DNA of 64,000 nucleotides from Actinomyces lilanjuaniae (GCF_003606385.1 NZ_CP032514.1:992001-1056000), one strand, 5' to 3'. Shown: positions 8,508 to 17,234, counted from the first letter of the stretch. The notes: generated from the sequence alone by a model not told the origin. Translations and numbers: made by a program.

Positions 8508-8972
8508 CTGCCCTGGCCGCCTTGAGGCCCGCAGGCGTCACAGGCCGTGGGACGTCAGTGGGAGAAGGCGCAGGTGCGCGCAGTCCTCGCGAGACCTGCC
8601 GATTCCTTACAGGGGTGTCCTTATCCTCACAGCAGGACCGATTCCTCACAGGACGACTGGCACGCCAGCCATCTGTGGGAATCGGTGCGTCTTTGAGGAA
8701 GCGGTGGGTCTCGCGGAGCACTGTGGGCCCGGTCAGGGGCGGGAAGACCCCCAGCGGGCTCTCGCAACACGTCCTAGGACGTTTCCCGACCTCGCCGACT
8801 CCCGACCTCGCCGACCGTGAGGGAGGCGGAGCGTGTGCAGGAGGAGACGTTGTACCTCAGCGAGTCGCCTCGCACGCGTCTACCGGAGACGAGGACGCCG
8901 ACCGGGACCTGCCCGTGGGCGGCCGAGGCAGCCTGCCCGGGGCGGGTAGGAGGGGTGCCGTAGACTTCCTCC
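8508..8972. other. Gap after the tad operon, repeats only
   Basis: I see no gene here. The stretch contains partial direct copies of CCGATTCCTYACAG (around 8609 and 8638) and one long imperfect palindrome listed separately. The prfB promoter should lie in the last 100 bp, but no convincing hexamers stand out. Confidence 0.5.
8637..8686. repeat. Long palindromic intergenic repeat, family A, copy 1
   Basis: ACCGATTCCTCACAGG at the left end is mirrored by a right arm ending in GGAATCGGT. The centre is TGGCACGCCA. The arms are about 23 bp with a few mismatches. The core TCCTCACAGG plus an ACTGRC/GYCAGT-type centre is shared with the palindrome at 29033-29083. It lies 130 bp after the tad operon stop, so it may end transcription. 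Confidence 0.7.
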
Positions 8973-10094
8973 GTGGCCACTGACTTCTCCTCCGAGATCG
9001 AACGACTTCGACACACCTACGCCTCTGTCGCCGCGGTCAGCGACCCTGAGGAGCTGCGCGCACGCATCGCGGACCTCTCCGAGCAGGCCTCCGCTCCCGA
9101 CCTGTGGGACGACCCGGAGGCCGCCCAGGTGGTGACCTCCGCCCTGTCCCATGCCCAGGCCGACCTGGCTCGTGTGGAGAAGATGGGAGAGCGTATCGAC
9201 GACCTGGAGGCCATGGTCGAGCTTGCCGGTGAGGAGCCGGGCCAGGACGCCGCGGAGATCCTCACAGAGGCGGAGGCGGACCTGGCCGCTATCAGCGCGG
9301 ACCTGGCCGAGCTGGAGATCCGCACCCTGCTGTCGGGGGAGTACGACCAGCGTGACGCGGTGGTCACCATCCGCTCCGGGGCCGGAGGCGTGGACGCGGC
9401 GGATTTCGCCGAGATGCTGCTGCGCATGTACACCCGCTGGGCTGAGCGCCACGACTACGGCGTCAAGGTCCTCAACACCTCCTACGCGGAGGAGGCCGGT
9501 CTGAAGTCGGTGACCTTCGAGGTCCACGCCCCCTACGCCTACGGCACGCTCAGCGTGGAGGGCGGCACCCACCGCCTGGTGCGCATCAGCCCCTTCGACA
9601 ACCAGGGCCGCCGCCAGACGTCCTTTGCCGCGGTGGAGGTCATCCCGCTCATCGAGTCTACCGACCACATCGACGTCCCCGAGTCAGATATCCGTGTGGA
9701 CGTGTTCCGCTCCTCCGGACCCGGGGGCCAGAGCGTCAACACCACCGACTCTGCCGTGCGCATCACTCACCTGCCCACGGGCCTGGTGGTCTCCATGCAG
9801 GATGAGAAGTCCCAGATCCAGAACCGTGCTGCCGCCATGCGGGTCCTCCAGTCCCGCCTCCTGCTGCTCAAGCAGCAGGAGGAGGACGCCAGGAAGAAGG
9901 AGCTGGCCGGGGACGTCAAGGCTTCCTGGGGGGACCAGATGCGCTCCTACGTCCTCAACCCCTACCAGATGGTCAAGGACCTGAGGACCGGCTACGAGGT
10001 CGGCAACCCGGACTCCGTGTTCGACGGCGACATTGACGGCTTCGTTGACGCGGGTATCCGCTGGCGCAGGCAGCAGGAGCAGGGCGAGGGCTGA
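8973..10094 (+). CDS. prfB: Peptide chain release factor 2
   Basis: RF2 recognises UGA and UAA stop codons and triggers peptide release on the ribosome. The anticodon-like tripeptide SPF is at residues 206-208 and the catalytic GGQ at 251-253. The 373-residue length is normal. The reading frame is continuous from GTG 8973, so there is no programmed +1 frameshift of the kind found in E. coli prfB. A G/C-rich self-complementary run directly after the stop may act as terminator. The next gene is convergent. Confidence 0.97.
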   Translation: MATDFSSEIERLRHTYASVAAVSDPEELRARIADLSEQASAPDLWDDPEAAQVVTSALSHAQADLARVEKMGERIDDLEAMVELAGEEPGQDAAEILTEAEADLAAISADLAELEIRTLLSGEYDQRDAVVTIRSGAGGVDAADFAEMLLRMYTRWAERHDYGVKVLNTSYAEEAGLKSVTFEVHAPYAYGTLSVEGGTHRLVRISPFDNQGRRQTSFAAVEVIPLIESTDHIDVPESDIRVDVFRSSGPGGQSVNTTDSAVRITHLPTGLVVSMQDEKSQIQNRAAAMRVLQSRLLLLKQQEEDARKKELAGDVKASWGDQMRSYVLNPYQMVKDLRTGYEVGNPDSVFDGDIDGFVDAGIRWRRQQEQGEG

Positions 10095-10096
10095 CT

Positions 10097-10112
10097 GCGG
10101 CCGCGCGGCCGC
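10097..10112. terminator. Short G/C palindrome after prfB
   Basis: GCGGCCGCGCGGCCGC is a perfect 16-bp palindrome starting 2 bp after the prfB stop and 14 bp from the stop of the convergent permease gene. It could form a hairpin in either transcript, but its loop would be tight and there is no U-tract. Confidence 0.35.
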
Positions 10113-10125
10113 GCTGGCTGTCCGT

Positions 10126-11379
10126 TCAGGCGGGCTGGGAGGGCTCTGGCGCGAGACTCATCTCGTTCCTCGTGCGTCCGGCCAGCTCGTCGGGGGTCTT
10201 GAGGAAGGGGGTCAGAACGGCGCTGAGGAGGTAGAAGCCCGCGTAGGTGAACAGGACCGCGCCCGCTCCGAAGCGGTCGAAGAGCAGGCCCGCGATGGCC
10301 GGGGCCGCGAAGGTGGACAGGCCGGCACCCAGGTTGAGGATCGACATCGCTGCTCCCTTGTTGTCGGGGGCCAGCATGGGGAACAGGGCCGACAGGGGGA
10401 CGTACCCGGCCATGGTGACCCCGCACATGCAGATGATGACGGTCATCAGCGCGGGGTTGTGACCGATTACCTCAGGTGCGTAGTAGACGGCGACGAGCAC
10501 AACGGCGTAGGCGACGCCCCCTACCCACTGGATCGTGTTGCGCCACCCGACCCGGTCGCCGACATAGCCGAAGAAGAGATTCGCGAAGATGGCGACGGTG
10601 AACACGGCTGACCACATGCGCAGCCACTCGGTGGTCGAGTAGCCGAAGGAGGCGAGGTAGATCGGCATGAATACGGCCAGTCCGTACTGGCCCAGTCCGT
10701 TGACCGTCTTGACCACGAGCCCGATCGAGATGCGGGGGCGACGCAGCAGGGTCACCGCCTTGAGCAGCTCGCCTGCGCTGAGGTCGTGGATCTCGTGGGC
10801 TGGGATCTGGTCGCGGTTGAGCATCACGGCGACGACGGTGCCGACCAGGACGAAGGCTAGACCGGTCCACAGGACACCGATGTGGCCGATGACGGGGATG
10901 GTGACCGATGAGTAGAAGGGGCCGATGACGCTCAGTCCCAGGGAGAACATGAACCAGAACCAGCCGACGGCCAGGCCACGGTTCCTCAGGGGGGCGCTGT
11001 AGTTGATCCAGGTCAGGAAGGAGTAGGCGAAGAGGGGGTAGCCGATCCCCCTGACGGCGTAGAACACAAGCATGACGGGCCAGTTGAGGGTGGGGACCCC
11101 GACCCCGATGAACCCGATGCTGCCGACCGTAAAGGCCACGGTCGCCGCAGTCATGACCCGACGGGGCCGAGGGTCTGGACCAGGACTCCGGACAGCCAGG
11201 CAGCGATCACCACGGTGACGCCGTAGACGGTGATGAGGGAGGCGGCGTCGGTCACGCTCACCCCACGATCCACGAGATAGGGGGATATCCAGCCCTGCTC
11301 CACGCCGTCACCGACCATGAACAGGGTCAGGCCGACGTATCCCAGAACAGGCTGGGGGTAGGCCGATCTTCTCAAGCAT
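10126..11379 (-). CDS. MFS permease, RbtT/DalT (polyol) type, with two compensating frame breaks
   Basis: This twelve-helix major facilitator protein resembles the ribitol/arabitol permease group: GDGVEQGWISPYLVDRG in helix 1, AVRGIGYPLFAYSFLTW, and the NRGLAVGWFWFMFSLG region. ATG 11379 follows an AAGGAG site and encodes MLEKIGLP, the typical family start. The frame then jumps. The GGGGG run at 11354-11358 is one base too long (or two short), and the GGGG run at 11163-11166 is one short. The two changes cancel, giving 417 residues, a normal size. The genes upstream suggest it imports the substrate used by the kinase and isomerase of this locus. Confidence 0.82.
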
Positions 11380-11423
11380 GATGCTCCTTCACCTCGTTGT
11401 GAGAGTGAACTGCTCGTGTCACG

Positions 11424-11453
11424 ATGGTAGGAGCACATGACTGAAATTGTCAA
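11424..11453 (-). promoter_or_regulatory. Promoter of the MFS permease gene
   Basis: On the minus strand TTGACA (11448-11453) is followed after 18 bp by TACCAT (11424-11429). This places the transcript start near 11417, about 38 bp upstream of the permease ATG and its AAGGAG site. The -35 box overlaps the first TGTCA box of the operator. Confidence 0.65.
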
Positions 11454-11472
11454 GAAACGTCACTTCTTGTCA
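11448..11472. promoter_or_regulatory. Phased TGTCA operator upstream of the MFS gene
   Basis: Three boxes, TGTCA (11448), CGTCA (11458) and TGTCA (11468), start exactly 10 bp apart, so they face the same side of the helix. A fourth TGTCA lies at 11417 near the transcript start. The same spacing occurs upstream of the isomerase gene at 14290. The DeoR-type regulator encoded between them is the obvious candidate to bind both sites; this is inference. Confidence 0.6.
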
Positions 11473-11547
11473 TCTTGAGGCCTTGTGTCAGGCCCTCCCG
11501 TTGCGGGGCGTGGCAGCGCGGGCTGAGGCTCCGCCGCGACGGCGCCC

Positions 11548-12369
11548 TCAGCCCGTCCCGGCGTCCCCGGGTGCGACGCGTGCTTCCTCCCGGCGACGGC
11601 GGCTGGCCTGGCTGTCCTCCTCGGCCGCCTTCCCGGCGATGACGCGTCCCTTGGCTGCGGCCAGCAGCTCGTCGTCCTGGTCGCAGATGACGGTGCACTG
11701 GGACAGGTCGAAGGCGCGGCACAGGGCGGTGGCCCCGAGCTTGGTGTGGTCCACCAGCACGTAGGTCTCGCCGCTGTGCTCCTGGGCCAGCCGCTTCTTG
11801 TTGGCCTCACGCAGGTCGAAGGTCGTCACGCCTGCCCTGCGGCTACATCCGTTGGCCCCGATGAAGGCCTTGTCGAAGAACATGTCCTCCAGGACACGGT
11901 CCGTCAGCGCTCCGGCCACCGAGCCGGTGTCAGCGAGGTAGTCGCCGGGCAGCATCGTGACCTGGATCCGGGGGTCGAGCCGTAGCGCGAGCACATGGGT
12001 GTTGGAGGTCACGACGTGGACGCGGACATTCCTGAGGAGGGGCAGGACCTGCAGGGTCGTGGTCCCTGAGTCGACGTAGATCGTGTCGCGGTCCTCGACC
12101 AGATCAGCTGCCGCTGTGGCGATGGCCCGCTTCTCATGGATATTGATCAGCTCCTTGGCCGCCACCGGGAGCTCGGACATGCGCTCATTGAGCCGCACGG
12201 CACCCCCGCGCAGGGCGGTAAGCTCACCTGCGGTCTCCAGGGTACGCAGGTCTCGGCGGACGGTCGACGGGGAGGCTCCCGTCTGCGCGACCAGGTCGTC
12301 GATGTAGACGACACCGCTGGTCTCACGCAGCAGGGTGAGAATCGCCTCCCTGCGCTCGAACTGCTTCAT
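11548..12369 (-). CDS. DeoR/GlpR-family transcriptional regulator
   Basis: The 273-residue protein has the DeoR N-terminal winged helix (RREAILTLLRETSGVVYIDDL, given here in part as RREAILTLLRE, then GASPSTVRRDLRTLE) and a C-terminal sugar-phosphate sensor domain with VDSGTTTLQVLPLL, FIGANGCSRRAGVTTFD and LVDHTKLG. Such regulators usually repress until a phosphorylated sugar binds. ATG 12369 is chosen because MKQFERR is the classic DeoR start. The gene overlaps the kinase gene end by 47 bp and probably shares its transcript. Likely targets are the TGTCA arrays at 11448 and 14290. Confidence 0.9.
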   Translation of the reverse strand: MKQFERREAILTLLRETSGVVYIDDLVAQTGASPSTVRRDLRTLETAGELTALRGGAVRLNERMSELPVAAKELINIHEKRAIATAAADLVEDRDTIYVDSGTTTLQVLPLLRNVRVHVVTSNTHVLALRLDPRIQVTMLPGDYLADTGSVAGALTDRVLEDMFFDKAFIGANGCSRRAGVTTFDLREANKKRLAQEHSGETYVLVDHTKLGATALCRAFDLSQCTVICDQDDELLAAAKGRVIAGKAAEEDSQASRRRREEARVAPGDAGTG

Positions 12370-13294
12370 CGGAAAGGTCCTTGTACCTCGGCATACTGGT
12401 CTGCGCGCCAGCCCCGGTGACAGTCCTCGCGGCGACGTGCGAGGCGAGTATCGCCGCACCGAGGTCGTCGCGTCCACCGTCGAGCGCGGCGGCGAACGCG
12501 CCGACGAAGGAGTCGCCGGCCCCGGTGGCGTCCACGACCTGGGCCGGAACCGCCGGGACGTGGTGGACCTCCCCGTTGACAGCGACGTGGCTACCACGCT
12601 CACCCAGCGTCATGATGACGCCGGGGGACAGGTGGCGCAGGGCCGTGACCGCCCGTGCGGTCTCCTGCGGGTCGTCCAGGTCAGTGATACGGGAGCCGAG
12701 GTAGTGCTGGGCCTCCTCCTCGTTGACCACGAGGTAGTCGCACTCGCGCATCATGGCCGGGTCGGCAGCACGTGCCGGGGCCGCGTTGTAGACCACCCGG
12801 GCGCCGTGGAGGCGGGCCAGGCGCACGGCCTGCACGTTGGACTCGGCCGGGATCTCGTTTTGCAGCACAACCACGGAGGCGGTACGGAAGAGGTCCTCCT
12901 GGCAGGTGACCCACTCGGGGTCCACGCGGGCGTTGGCCCCAGGCACGATCGTGGCGAAGACGTCGCCGTCGACAATGTGCTCCACGCCGACGCCGGTGTC
13001 CTCCTGCGCTGTGCGGACCCGGCACTCGATCCCCTCCTCACGCAGGTTCTCCAGGCAGGACCGGCCGCGCAGGTCCTGCCCGACAGCCCCGACGAGGCTG
13101 ACCCGGGCACCCATCCTGCTGGCCTGGACCGCCTGGTTGGCGCCCTTGCCGCCAAAGGACTCCCTCAGGTGGTGCCCCACAAGGGTCTCGCCCCGTCGTG
13201 GCAGGCGGTCCTGGAAGACGATGAGGTCGTCGTTGATGCTGCCGACGACAAGAACACCGTCCTTGCCGCTGGCGGCCTGTGCTGGTGCGTCCAT
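12323..13294 (-). CDS. PfkB-family carbohydrate kinase, ribokinase-like
   Basis: This cytoplasmic ATP-dependent sugar kinase has the ribokinase fold: VVGSINDDLIVFQDRLP at the N-terminus, SFGGKGANQAVQASRMGA (PfkB signature 1) near residue 47, NEEEAQHYLG in the middle, and DATGAGDSFVGAFAAAL (signature 2 with catalytic Asp) near residue 255. Its 323 residues are slightly longer than E. coli RbsK (309). It starts at ATG 13294 after a strong AAGGAGG site, 33 bp downstream of the isomerase gene. The exact sugar is not evident. With the RbtT-like permease and the isomerase it probably forms a pentose, polyol or rare-sugar pathway. Confidence 0.88.
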   Translation of the reverse strand: MDAPAQAASGKDGVLVVGSINDDLIVFQDRLPRRGETLVGHHLRESFGGKGANQAVQASRMGARVSLVGAVGQDLRGRSCLENLREEGIECRVRTAQEDTGVGVEHIVDGDVFATIVPGANARVDPEWVTCQEDLFRTASVVVLQNEIPAESNVQAVRLARLHGARVVYNAAPARAADPAMMRECDYLVVNEEEAQHYLGSRITDLDDPQETARAVTALRHLSPGVIMTLGERGSHVAVNGEVHHVPAVPAQVVDATGAGDSFVGAFAAALDGGRDDLGAAILASHVAARTVTGAGAQTSMPRYKDLSDEAVRAQGGDSHPAA

Positions 13295-13327
13295 GGTTCC
13301 TCCTTCACGTCGTCGTGGGAGAGCGGG

Positions 13328-14260
13328 TCACGGTGACCCGCCGAGCAGGGCCAGGCGTAGGCCGTGCACGGCAATAGCGTCGTTGGATGCGGTGATCTCG
13401 CGGATACGGTCGACCCCGTAGGCCGTGATGCGCTCGACCAGGGTGTTCGTCGTCGCAATGTTGGCCTGCGCCTCCCGGGCCGGGTCCTCGCGGCGGGGGA
13501 AGGTGTCAAAGTAGATGACGCCGTCGTAGTCGTAGCGCAAGAGGTAGTAGAGGAGCTCAGCCGTCTCCCAGGGGTGGACCGAGGCGACCATGAGCCCGTC
13601 GTCGTGCGCGTTGTTGCCGTCGTTGAGGTGGACACCGAAGAGCCGGTCCTCGGCGAGCAGGAGGCTCGCCCCCTGGCCCGGGGCCTCACCCGCCATGAGC
13701 ATGTGGGCGAAGTCCACGGTGGCGCCGACGCTGGGGCGTGCGATCCGGTCGAGCAGGTACAGGGTGGAGCCCAGGGAGGGGATCAGGGCGTGGACCCGCT
13801 CCTCGTAGGGCTTGTACTCGATGCTGAGCCTGACGTCCGGCGCGAAGTCCGCCAGGTCCTGGAAGGTGCTGATGATCAGCGCGGTGTCTGCCGCGTAGTC
13901 CTTCTGGAACGCGTAGTCGGTACCGTCGAAGCCCTGCCAGATGGTCACCAGGTCGCAGCCCAGCACCCGGGCCGCCTCGATGCCGTCGCGGGTGAGGTCG
14001 ACGGCGCGCCGTCTCAGGGAGGGGTCCGGATTGGTGAGCTCGCCGTTGACGAAGTCGTCGCGATAGCGCATGGCCACGGAGTTGGTACGCAGGCCCAGCC
14101 GGTCAAGGAGGCTTCTCATCTCTACCGGGTCGAGCGTGTCGAAGTGTTCCGGGTAGTTGAGGTCAACGTCAGTGACACCTTTGATGCCGGCGACCGTTCG
14201 CAGGGCCGCCCTGACGTCTCCGTCAACGATGAAGGAGTTGAGCCGGGTCGCGTACCTCAT
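13328..14260 (-). CDS. Sugar phosphate isomerase/epimerase (xylose-isomerase-like TIM barrel)
   Basis: The protein has the AP-endonuclease-2/xylose-isomerase-like barrel with the expected metal-site residues: VTIWQGFDG, LSIEYKPYEER (Glu), VGATVDFAHMLMAGE (Asp-x-x-His), VHLNDGNNAHDDG, and YFDTFPR near the C-terminus. It probably interconverts a ketose and an aldose, or epimerises a sugar, ahead of the PfkB kinase. I chose ATG 14260 (MRYATRLNSF, 310 residues). The ATG has no ribosome site, but a good promoter places the transcript start on the ATG itself, suggesting a leaderless mRNA. It is the first gene of the isomerase-kinase-deoR operon. Confidence 0.85.
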   Translation of the reverse strand: MRYATRLNSFIVDGDVRAALRTVAGIKGVTDVDLNYPEHFDTLDPVEMRSLLDRLGLRTNSVAMRYRDDFVNGELTNPDPSLRRRAVDLTRDGIEAARVLGCDLVTIWQGFDGTDYAFQKDYAADTALIISTFQDLADFAPDVRLSIEYKPYEERVHALIPSLGSTLYLLDRIARPSVGATVDFAHMLMAGEAPGQGASLLLAEDRLFGVHLNDGNNAHDDGLMVASVHPWETAELLYYLLRYDYDGVIYFDTFPRREDPAREAQANIATTNTLVERITAYGVDRIREITASNDAIAVHGLRLALLGGSP

Positions 14261-14266
14261 GGAAGA

Positions 14267-14295
14267 AGGATACAAGTCGCGATCATTAGTGTCAA
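14267..14295 (-). promoter_or_regulatory. Promoter of the isomerase operon, probably leaderless
   Basis: On the minus strand TTGACA (14290-14295) and TATCCT (14267-14272) are separated by exactly 17 bp. The ATG at 14260 lies six bases beyond the -10 box, so transcription should start at or within a base or two of the start codon. Confidence 0.7.
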
Positions 14296-14337
14296 GTTGT
14301 GTCAGAATGAGTCATATTGAGGTGACAAAAAATGTCA
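14290..14337. promoter_or_regulatory. Phased TGTCA operator upstream of the isomerase operon
   Basis: TGTCA (14290), TGTCA (14300) and AGTCA (14310) begin 10 bp apart. An inverted TGACA (14323) and a further TGTCA (14333) follow, again 10 bp apart. The first box overlaps the -35 hexamer. The pattern matches the array at 11448-11472 and supports shared control by the DeoR protein of this locus. Confidence 0.6.
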
Positions 14338-14699
14338 TACGGTGTGGCTGCGGTTAGCCCGGCTCCCAGGCTGGGCGACGTGGCGGCACGCACCTCCTCG
14401 CACCTGGCTGCGGCCCTGGCCTGGTCGGCCCTGGCCTCGCGGTGCGGCGCCCGCCGTCGCGTTGGAAAGTGGTGTGCCGAGAGGTCGCTCCTGGCCTCGC
14501 GGTGCGGCGGCCACGGGCCGAGGCTGGTTCCCGCAGGCGGTTATCGTGGGCCGTCTAACCTGGCTGCGTCGTCGCAGCGCGGGCGAGTCACCCGTACCCT
14601 TGGACGCGGTGCGCGCTGCCCGCCACAGCGGTGGCCCTGGACCAGGGCCTAGGCGTGCAAGGAACATACCCACTCCGTACCCACACGAAAGGTGTACTC
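14338..14699. other. Gap upstream of ettA with a direct repeat
   Basis: No gene is visible here. CTGGCCTCGCGGTGCGGC occurs twice, at 14431-14448 and 14491-14508, exactly 60 bp apart. The ettA leader may hold regulatory structure, as leaders of ABC-F genes sometimes do, but I could not define a clear fold by eye. Confidence 0.45.
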
Positions 14700-16382
14700 G
14701 TGGCTGAGTTCGTCTACCAGATGATCAAGGCACGCAAGGCCCACGGTGACAAGGTCATCCTTGACGACGTCACCATGGCCTTCCTGCCCGGGGCCAAGAT
14801 CGGCATGGTCGGTCCCAACGGGGCCGGGAAGTCTTCCATCCTCAAGATCATGGCCGGAATCGACCAGCCCTCCAACGGCGAGGCCCGGTTGTCCCCGGGC
14901 TACTCGGTGGGCATCCTTCTCCAGGAGCCCCCGCTTAACGAGGACAAGACGGTGCTGGGCAACGTGGAGGAGGGAGTTGCCCAGACCAAGGCCAGGCTCG
15001 ACCGCTTTAACGAGATCTCGGAGGCCATGGCCGACCCCGACGCCGACTTTGATGCGCTCATGGCTGAGATGGGCGCCCTGCAGGACCAGCTTGACGCAGC
15101 GAACGCCTGGGACCTGGACTCCCAGCTGGAGCAGGCCATGGACGCGCTGCGCTGCCCGCCCCCGGACGCGCAGGTGAGGCACCTCTCTGGTGGTGAGCGC
15201 CGCCGGGTGGCCCTGTGCCGCCTGCTCCTGGAGGCCCCTGACCTTCTCCTCCTGGACGAGCCCACCAACCACCTGGACGCCGAGTCGGTCCTGTGGCTGG
15301 AGCAGCACCTGGCCGCCTACAAGGGTGCGGTCATCGCCGTGACCCACGACCGCTACTTCCTGGACCACGTGGCTCAGTGGATTGCCGAGGTGGACCGTGG
15401 TCGCCTCTACCCCTACGAGGGCAACTACTCCACCTACCTGGAGACCAAGGAGAAGCGTCTGGAGGTCCAGGGCAAGAAGGACGCTAAGCTGGCCAAGCGT
15501 CTGCGTGAGGAGCTGGAGTGGGTGCGCTCCTCGGCCAGGGGCCGCCAGGCCAAGTCCAAGGCCCGCCTGGCCCGCTACGAGGAGATGGCCGCTGAGGCTG
15601 AGCGCACCCGTAAGCTGGACTTTGAGGAGATCCAGATCCCGCCGGGCCCACGCCTGGGAAACCAGGTCCTGGAGGCCACCAACCTGTCCAAGGGCTTCGA
15701 CGGGCGCACCCTGATCGAGGGGCTGTCCTTCACCCTGCCGCGCAACGGGATCGTGGGTGTGGTGGGACCCAACGGGGTGGGCAAGTCCACCCTGTTCAAG
15801 ACCATCGTCGGCCTGGAGCCGCTGGACGGCGGCGAGCTCACGATCGGCCAGACCGTTAAGTTGTCCTACGTCGACCAGTCCCGCGCCGGCATTGATGCGG
15901 ACAAGACGCTGTGGGAGGTCGTCTCCGACGGCCTGGACTACATCCAGGTCGGTAACGTGGAGATGCCCTCGCGAGCCTACGTGGCCTCTTTCGGGTTCAA
16001 GGGGGCGGACCAGCAGAAGCCCGCCGGGGTGCTCTCCGGCGGTGAGCGCAACCGGTTGAACCTGGCGCTGACTCTCAAGCAGGGGGGCAACCTTATCCTC
16101 CTGGACGAGCCCACCAACGACCTGGACGTGGAGACGCTGGGGTCCCTGGAGAACGCCCTGCTGGAGTTCCCTGGCTGCGCGGTGGTCATCACCCACGACC
16201 GCTGGTTCCTCGACCGTGTGGCCACCCACATCCTGGCCTGGGAGGGTACCGAGGAGGACCCGGCCCGCTGGTACTGGTTCGAGGGGAACTTCGCCTCCTA
16301 CGAGGAGAACAAGGTGGCCCGCCTGGGTGCGGAGGCAGCCCGGCCCCACCGGGTCACCTACCGCAGGCTGACTCGCGGCTGA
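14700..16382 (+). CDS. ettA: Energy-dependent translational throttle A, ABC-F ATPase
   Basis: This soluble ABC-F protein binds the ribosome E site and gates elongation according to ATP/ADP state. It has two nucleotide-binding domains: Walker A GPNGAGKSSILK and GPNGVGKSTLFK, signatures LSGGERRRVALC and LSGGERNRLNLA, and Walker B plus LDEPTNHLD and LDEPTNDLD. The linker contains RGRQAKSKARL, the P-site tRNA interaction motif region. From GTG 14700, after GAAAGG, the protein is 560 residues, matching EttA (about 555). It stands alone on the plus strand and is followed within 14 bp by a long perfect palindrome. Confidence 0.95.
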   Translation: MAEFVYQMIKARKAHGDKVILDDVTMAFLPGAKIGMVGPNGAGKSSILKIMAGIDQPSNGEARLSPGYSVGILLQEPPLNEDKTVLGNVEEGVAQTKARLDRFNEISEAMADPDADFDALMAEMGALQDQLDAANAWDLDSQLEQAMDALRCPPPDAQVRHLSGGERRRVALCRLLLEAPDLLLLDEPTNHLDAESVLWLEQHLAAYKGAVIAVTHDRYFLDHVAQWIAEVDRGRLYPYEGNYSTYLETKEKRLEVQGKKDAKLAKRLREELEWVRSSARGRQAKSKARLARYEEMAAEAERTRKLDFEEIQIPPGPRLGNQVLEATNLSKGFDGRTLIEGLSFTLPRNGIVGVVGPNGVGKSTLFKTIVGLEPLDGGELTIGQTVKLSYVDQSRAGIDADKTLWEVVSDGLDYIQVGNVEMPSRAYVASFGFKGADQQKPAGVLSGGERNRLNLALTLKQGGNLILLDEPTNDLDVETLGSLENALLEFPGCAVVITHDRWFLDRVATHILAWEGTEEDPARWYWFEGNFASYEENKVARLGAEAARPHRVTYRRLTRG

Positions 16383-16395
16383 GGCGGGGCCGCGG

Positions 16396-16463
16396 CCCAG
16401 GCAACGGAAACGTCATAGGACAACGCGGCAGTTTGTTGTCCTATGACGTTTCCGTTGCCTGGG
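16396..16463. repeat. Perfect 29-bp inverted repeat, family B, copy 1
   Basis: A 29-bp arm (16396-16424, beginning CCCAGGCAACGGAAACGTC) is matched exactly by its complement at 16435-16463 around a 10-bp loop. It begins 13 bp after the ettA stop and probably ends that transcript. A diverged copy lies at 17975-18043, just past the tesB stop. Confidence 0.85.
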
Positions 16464-16479
16464 AGTGGCTGGGGCTGTC

Positions 16480-16610
16480 CTGTGCGACGCAGGCGGGACT
16501 GGTGCCCAACCATCTGGTCAGTGCCAGGCCCGCAGTAGCCAGGAAGAAGGGTGCTGCGAGGAGCTGGGGGACCAGCAGGTAGTGCAGCGCCATGACCCGG
16601 GGGCGGCTTG
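16480..16610 (-). pseudogene. Possible ABC-2 permease remnant
   Basis: On the minus strand an open stretch encodes a hydrophobic segment (HYLLVPQLLAAPFFLATAG) with a following LALTRWLG, resembling the first span of ABC-2 type permeases that follow ATPase genes. Nothing recognisable continues on either side. Its position downstream of the decayed ATPase on the same strand makes a permease remnant plausible. The evidence is weak. Confidence 0.3.
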
Positions 16611-16882
16611 GCCACCTGTCCAGCGCGCCCGGGACGAGGACCTCCCCTTCGTTATCGCCTCCGAGCGGGAGCGCCGGGGAACCGGATGCCAGCGCTGCTG
16701 AGCCGCTCGGTGCAGCCTTGCCTCCGCCCGTGAGCGGACGTGCTCTCTGAGCGCCCCGTCGCAGCAGGCCCTGCCACGGGCAGGCACTCCTGTCCTCCTG
16801 GCCTCTGCCCAGGTCCCCTCCGGGGTCACCTGAGCCTTCCTTGAGAACCTGGGCCGCCTGGTCGGACTCCGTCCGCGCAGTC

Positions 16883-16924
16883 TGTGTACCGTCGGCTGTG
16901 TACCGTCGACCGTGTACCGTTGGC
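16883..16924. repeat. 14-bp tandem repeat, three copies
   Basis: TGTGTACCGTCGGC (16883), TGTGTACCGTCGAC (16897) and CGTGTACCGTTGGC (16911) follow one another without a gap, and a partial fourth copy starts at 16925. No role is evident. Confidence 0.8.
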
Positions 16925-17234
16925 TGTGTGACTGAGCTGAGTCCGGTCGAGGCGTTCTTCCCCATCCTCCGTGCGGCGTGAGACGTAGGAGACCATGCCC
17001 GGTCGCCGCCAGAGGTCATCAGGCAAAGGCCACCAGGCTCAGACATAAAGGCTCTTTCGTACGGGTATCAGGGCTTTTATGGCTCTCTTGGCTCTTCCGG
17101 CTCTCCTGGCGGATGACGTCCTGCGCCCCTTGCTGCGCAGCAGCCGTGGGCAGTGGACGGGTTGAGGCGGCCCTGCCCTGGCCACGCGCTGACATGAGTC
17201 GCCTGAAAGGCGTGCAGGTCGCTGTGAGGGCTAC

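Larger units (their letters stand above)
16464..17234. other. Gap between ettA and the decayed ABC ATPase
   Basis: No intact gene is visible. The stretch holds a hydrophobic fragment on the minus strand (listed below) and a 14-bp tandem repeat. Codon positions show no steady G/C bias. It most likely represents decayed sequence of the same transporter as the ATPase remnant at 17235. Confidence 0.45.

Noticed and set aside
8973..10094. Programmed +1 frameshift in prfB
   Set aside because: The frame is continuous from GTG 8973 through GGQ with no in-frame early UGA.
14338..14699. Antibiotic-sensing leader peptide upstream of the ABC-F gene
   Set aside because: No short frame with a ribosome site is present, and EttA-type proteins are housekeeping factors, not resistance proteins.
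16465..17046. 200-codon minus-strand frame as an intact gene
   Set aside because: Apart from one hydrophobic stretch it contains low-complexity sequence and repeats, with no ribosome site.
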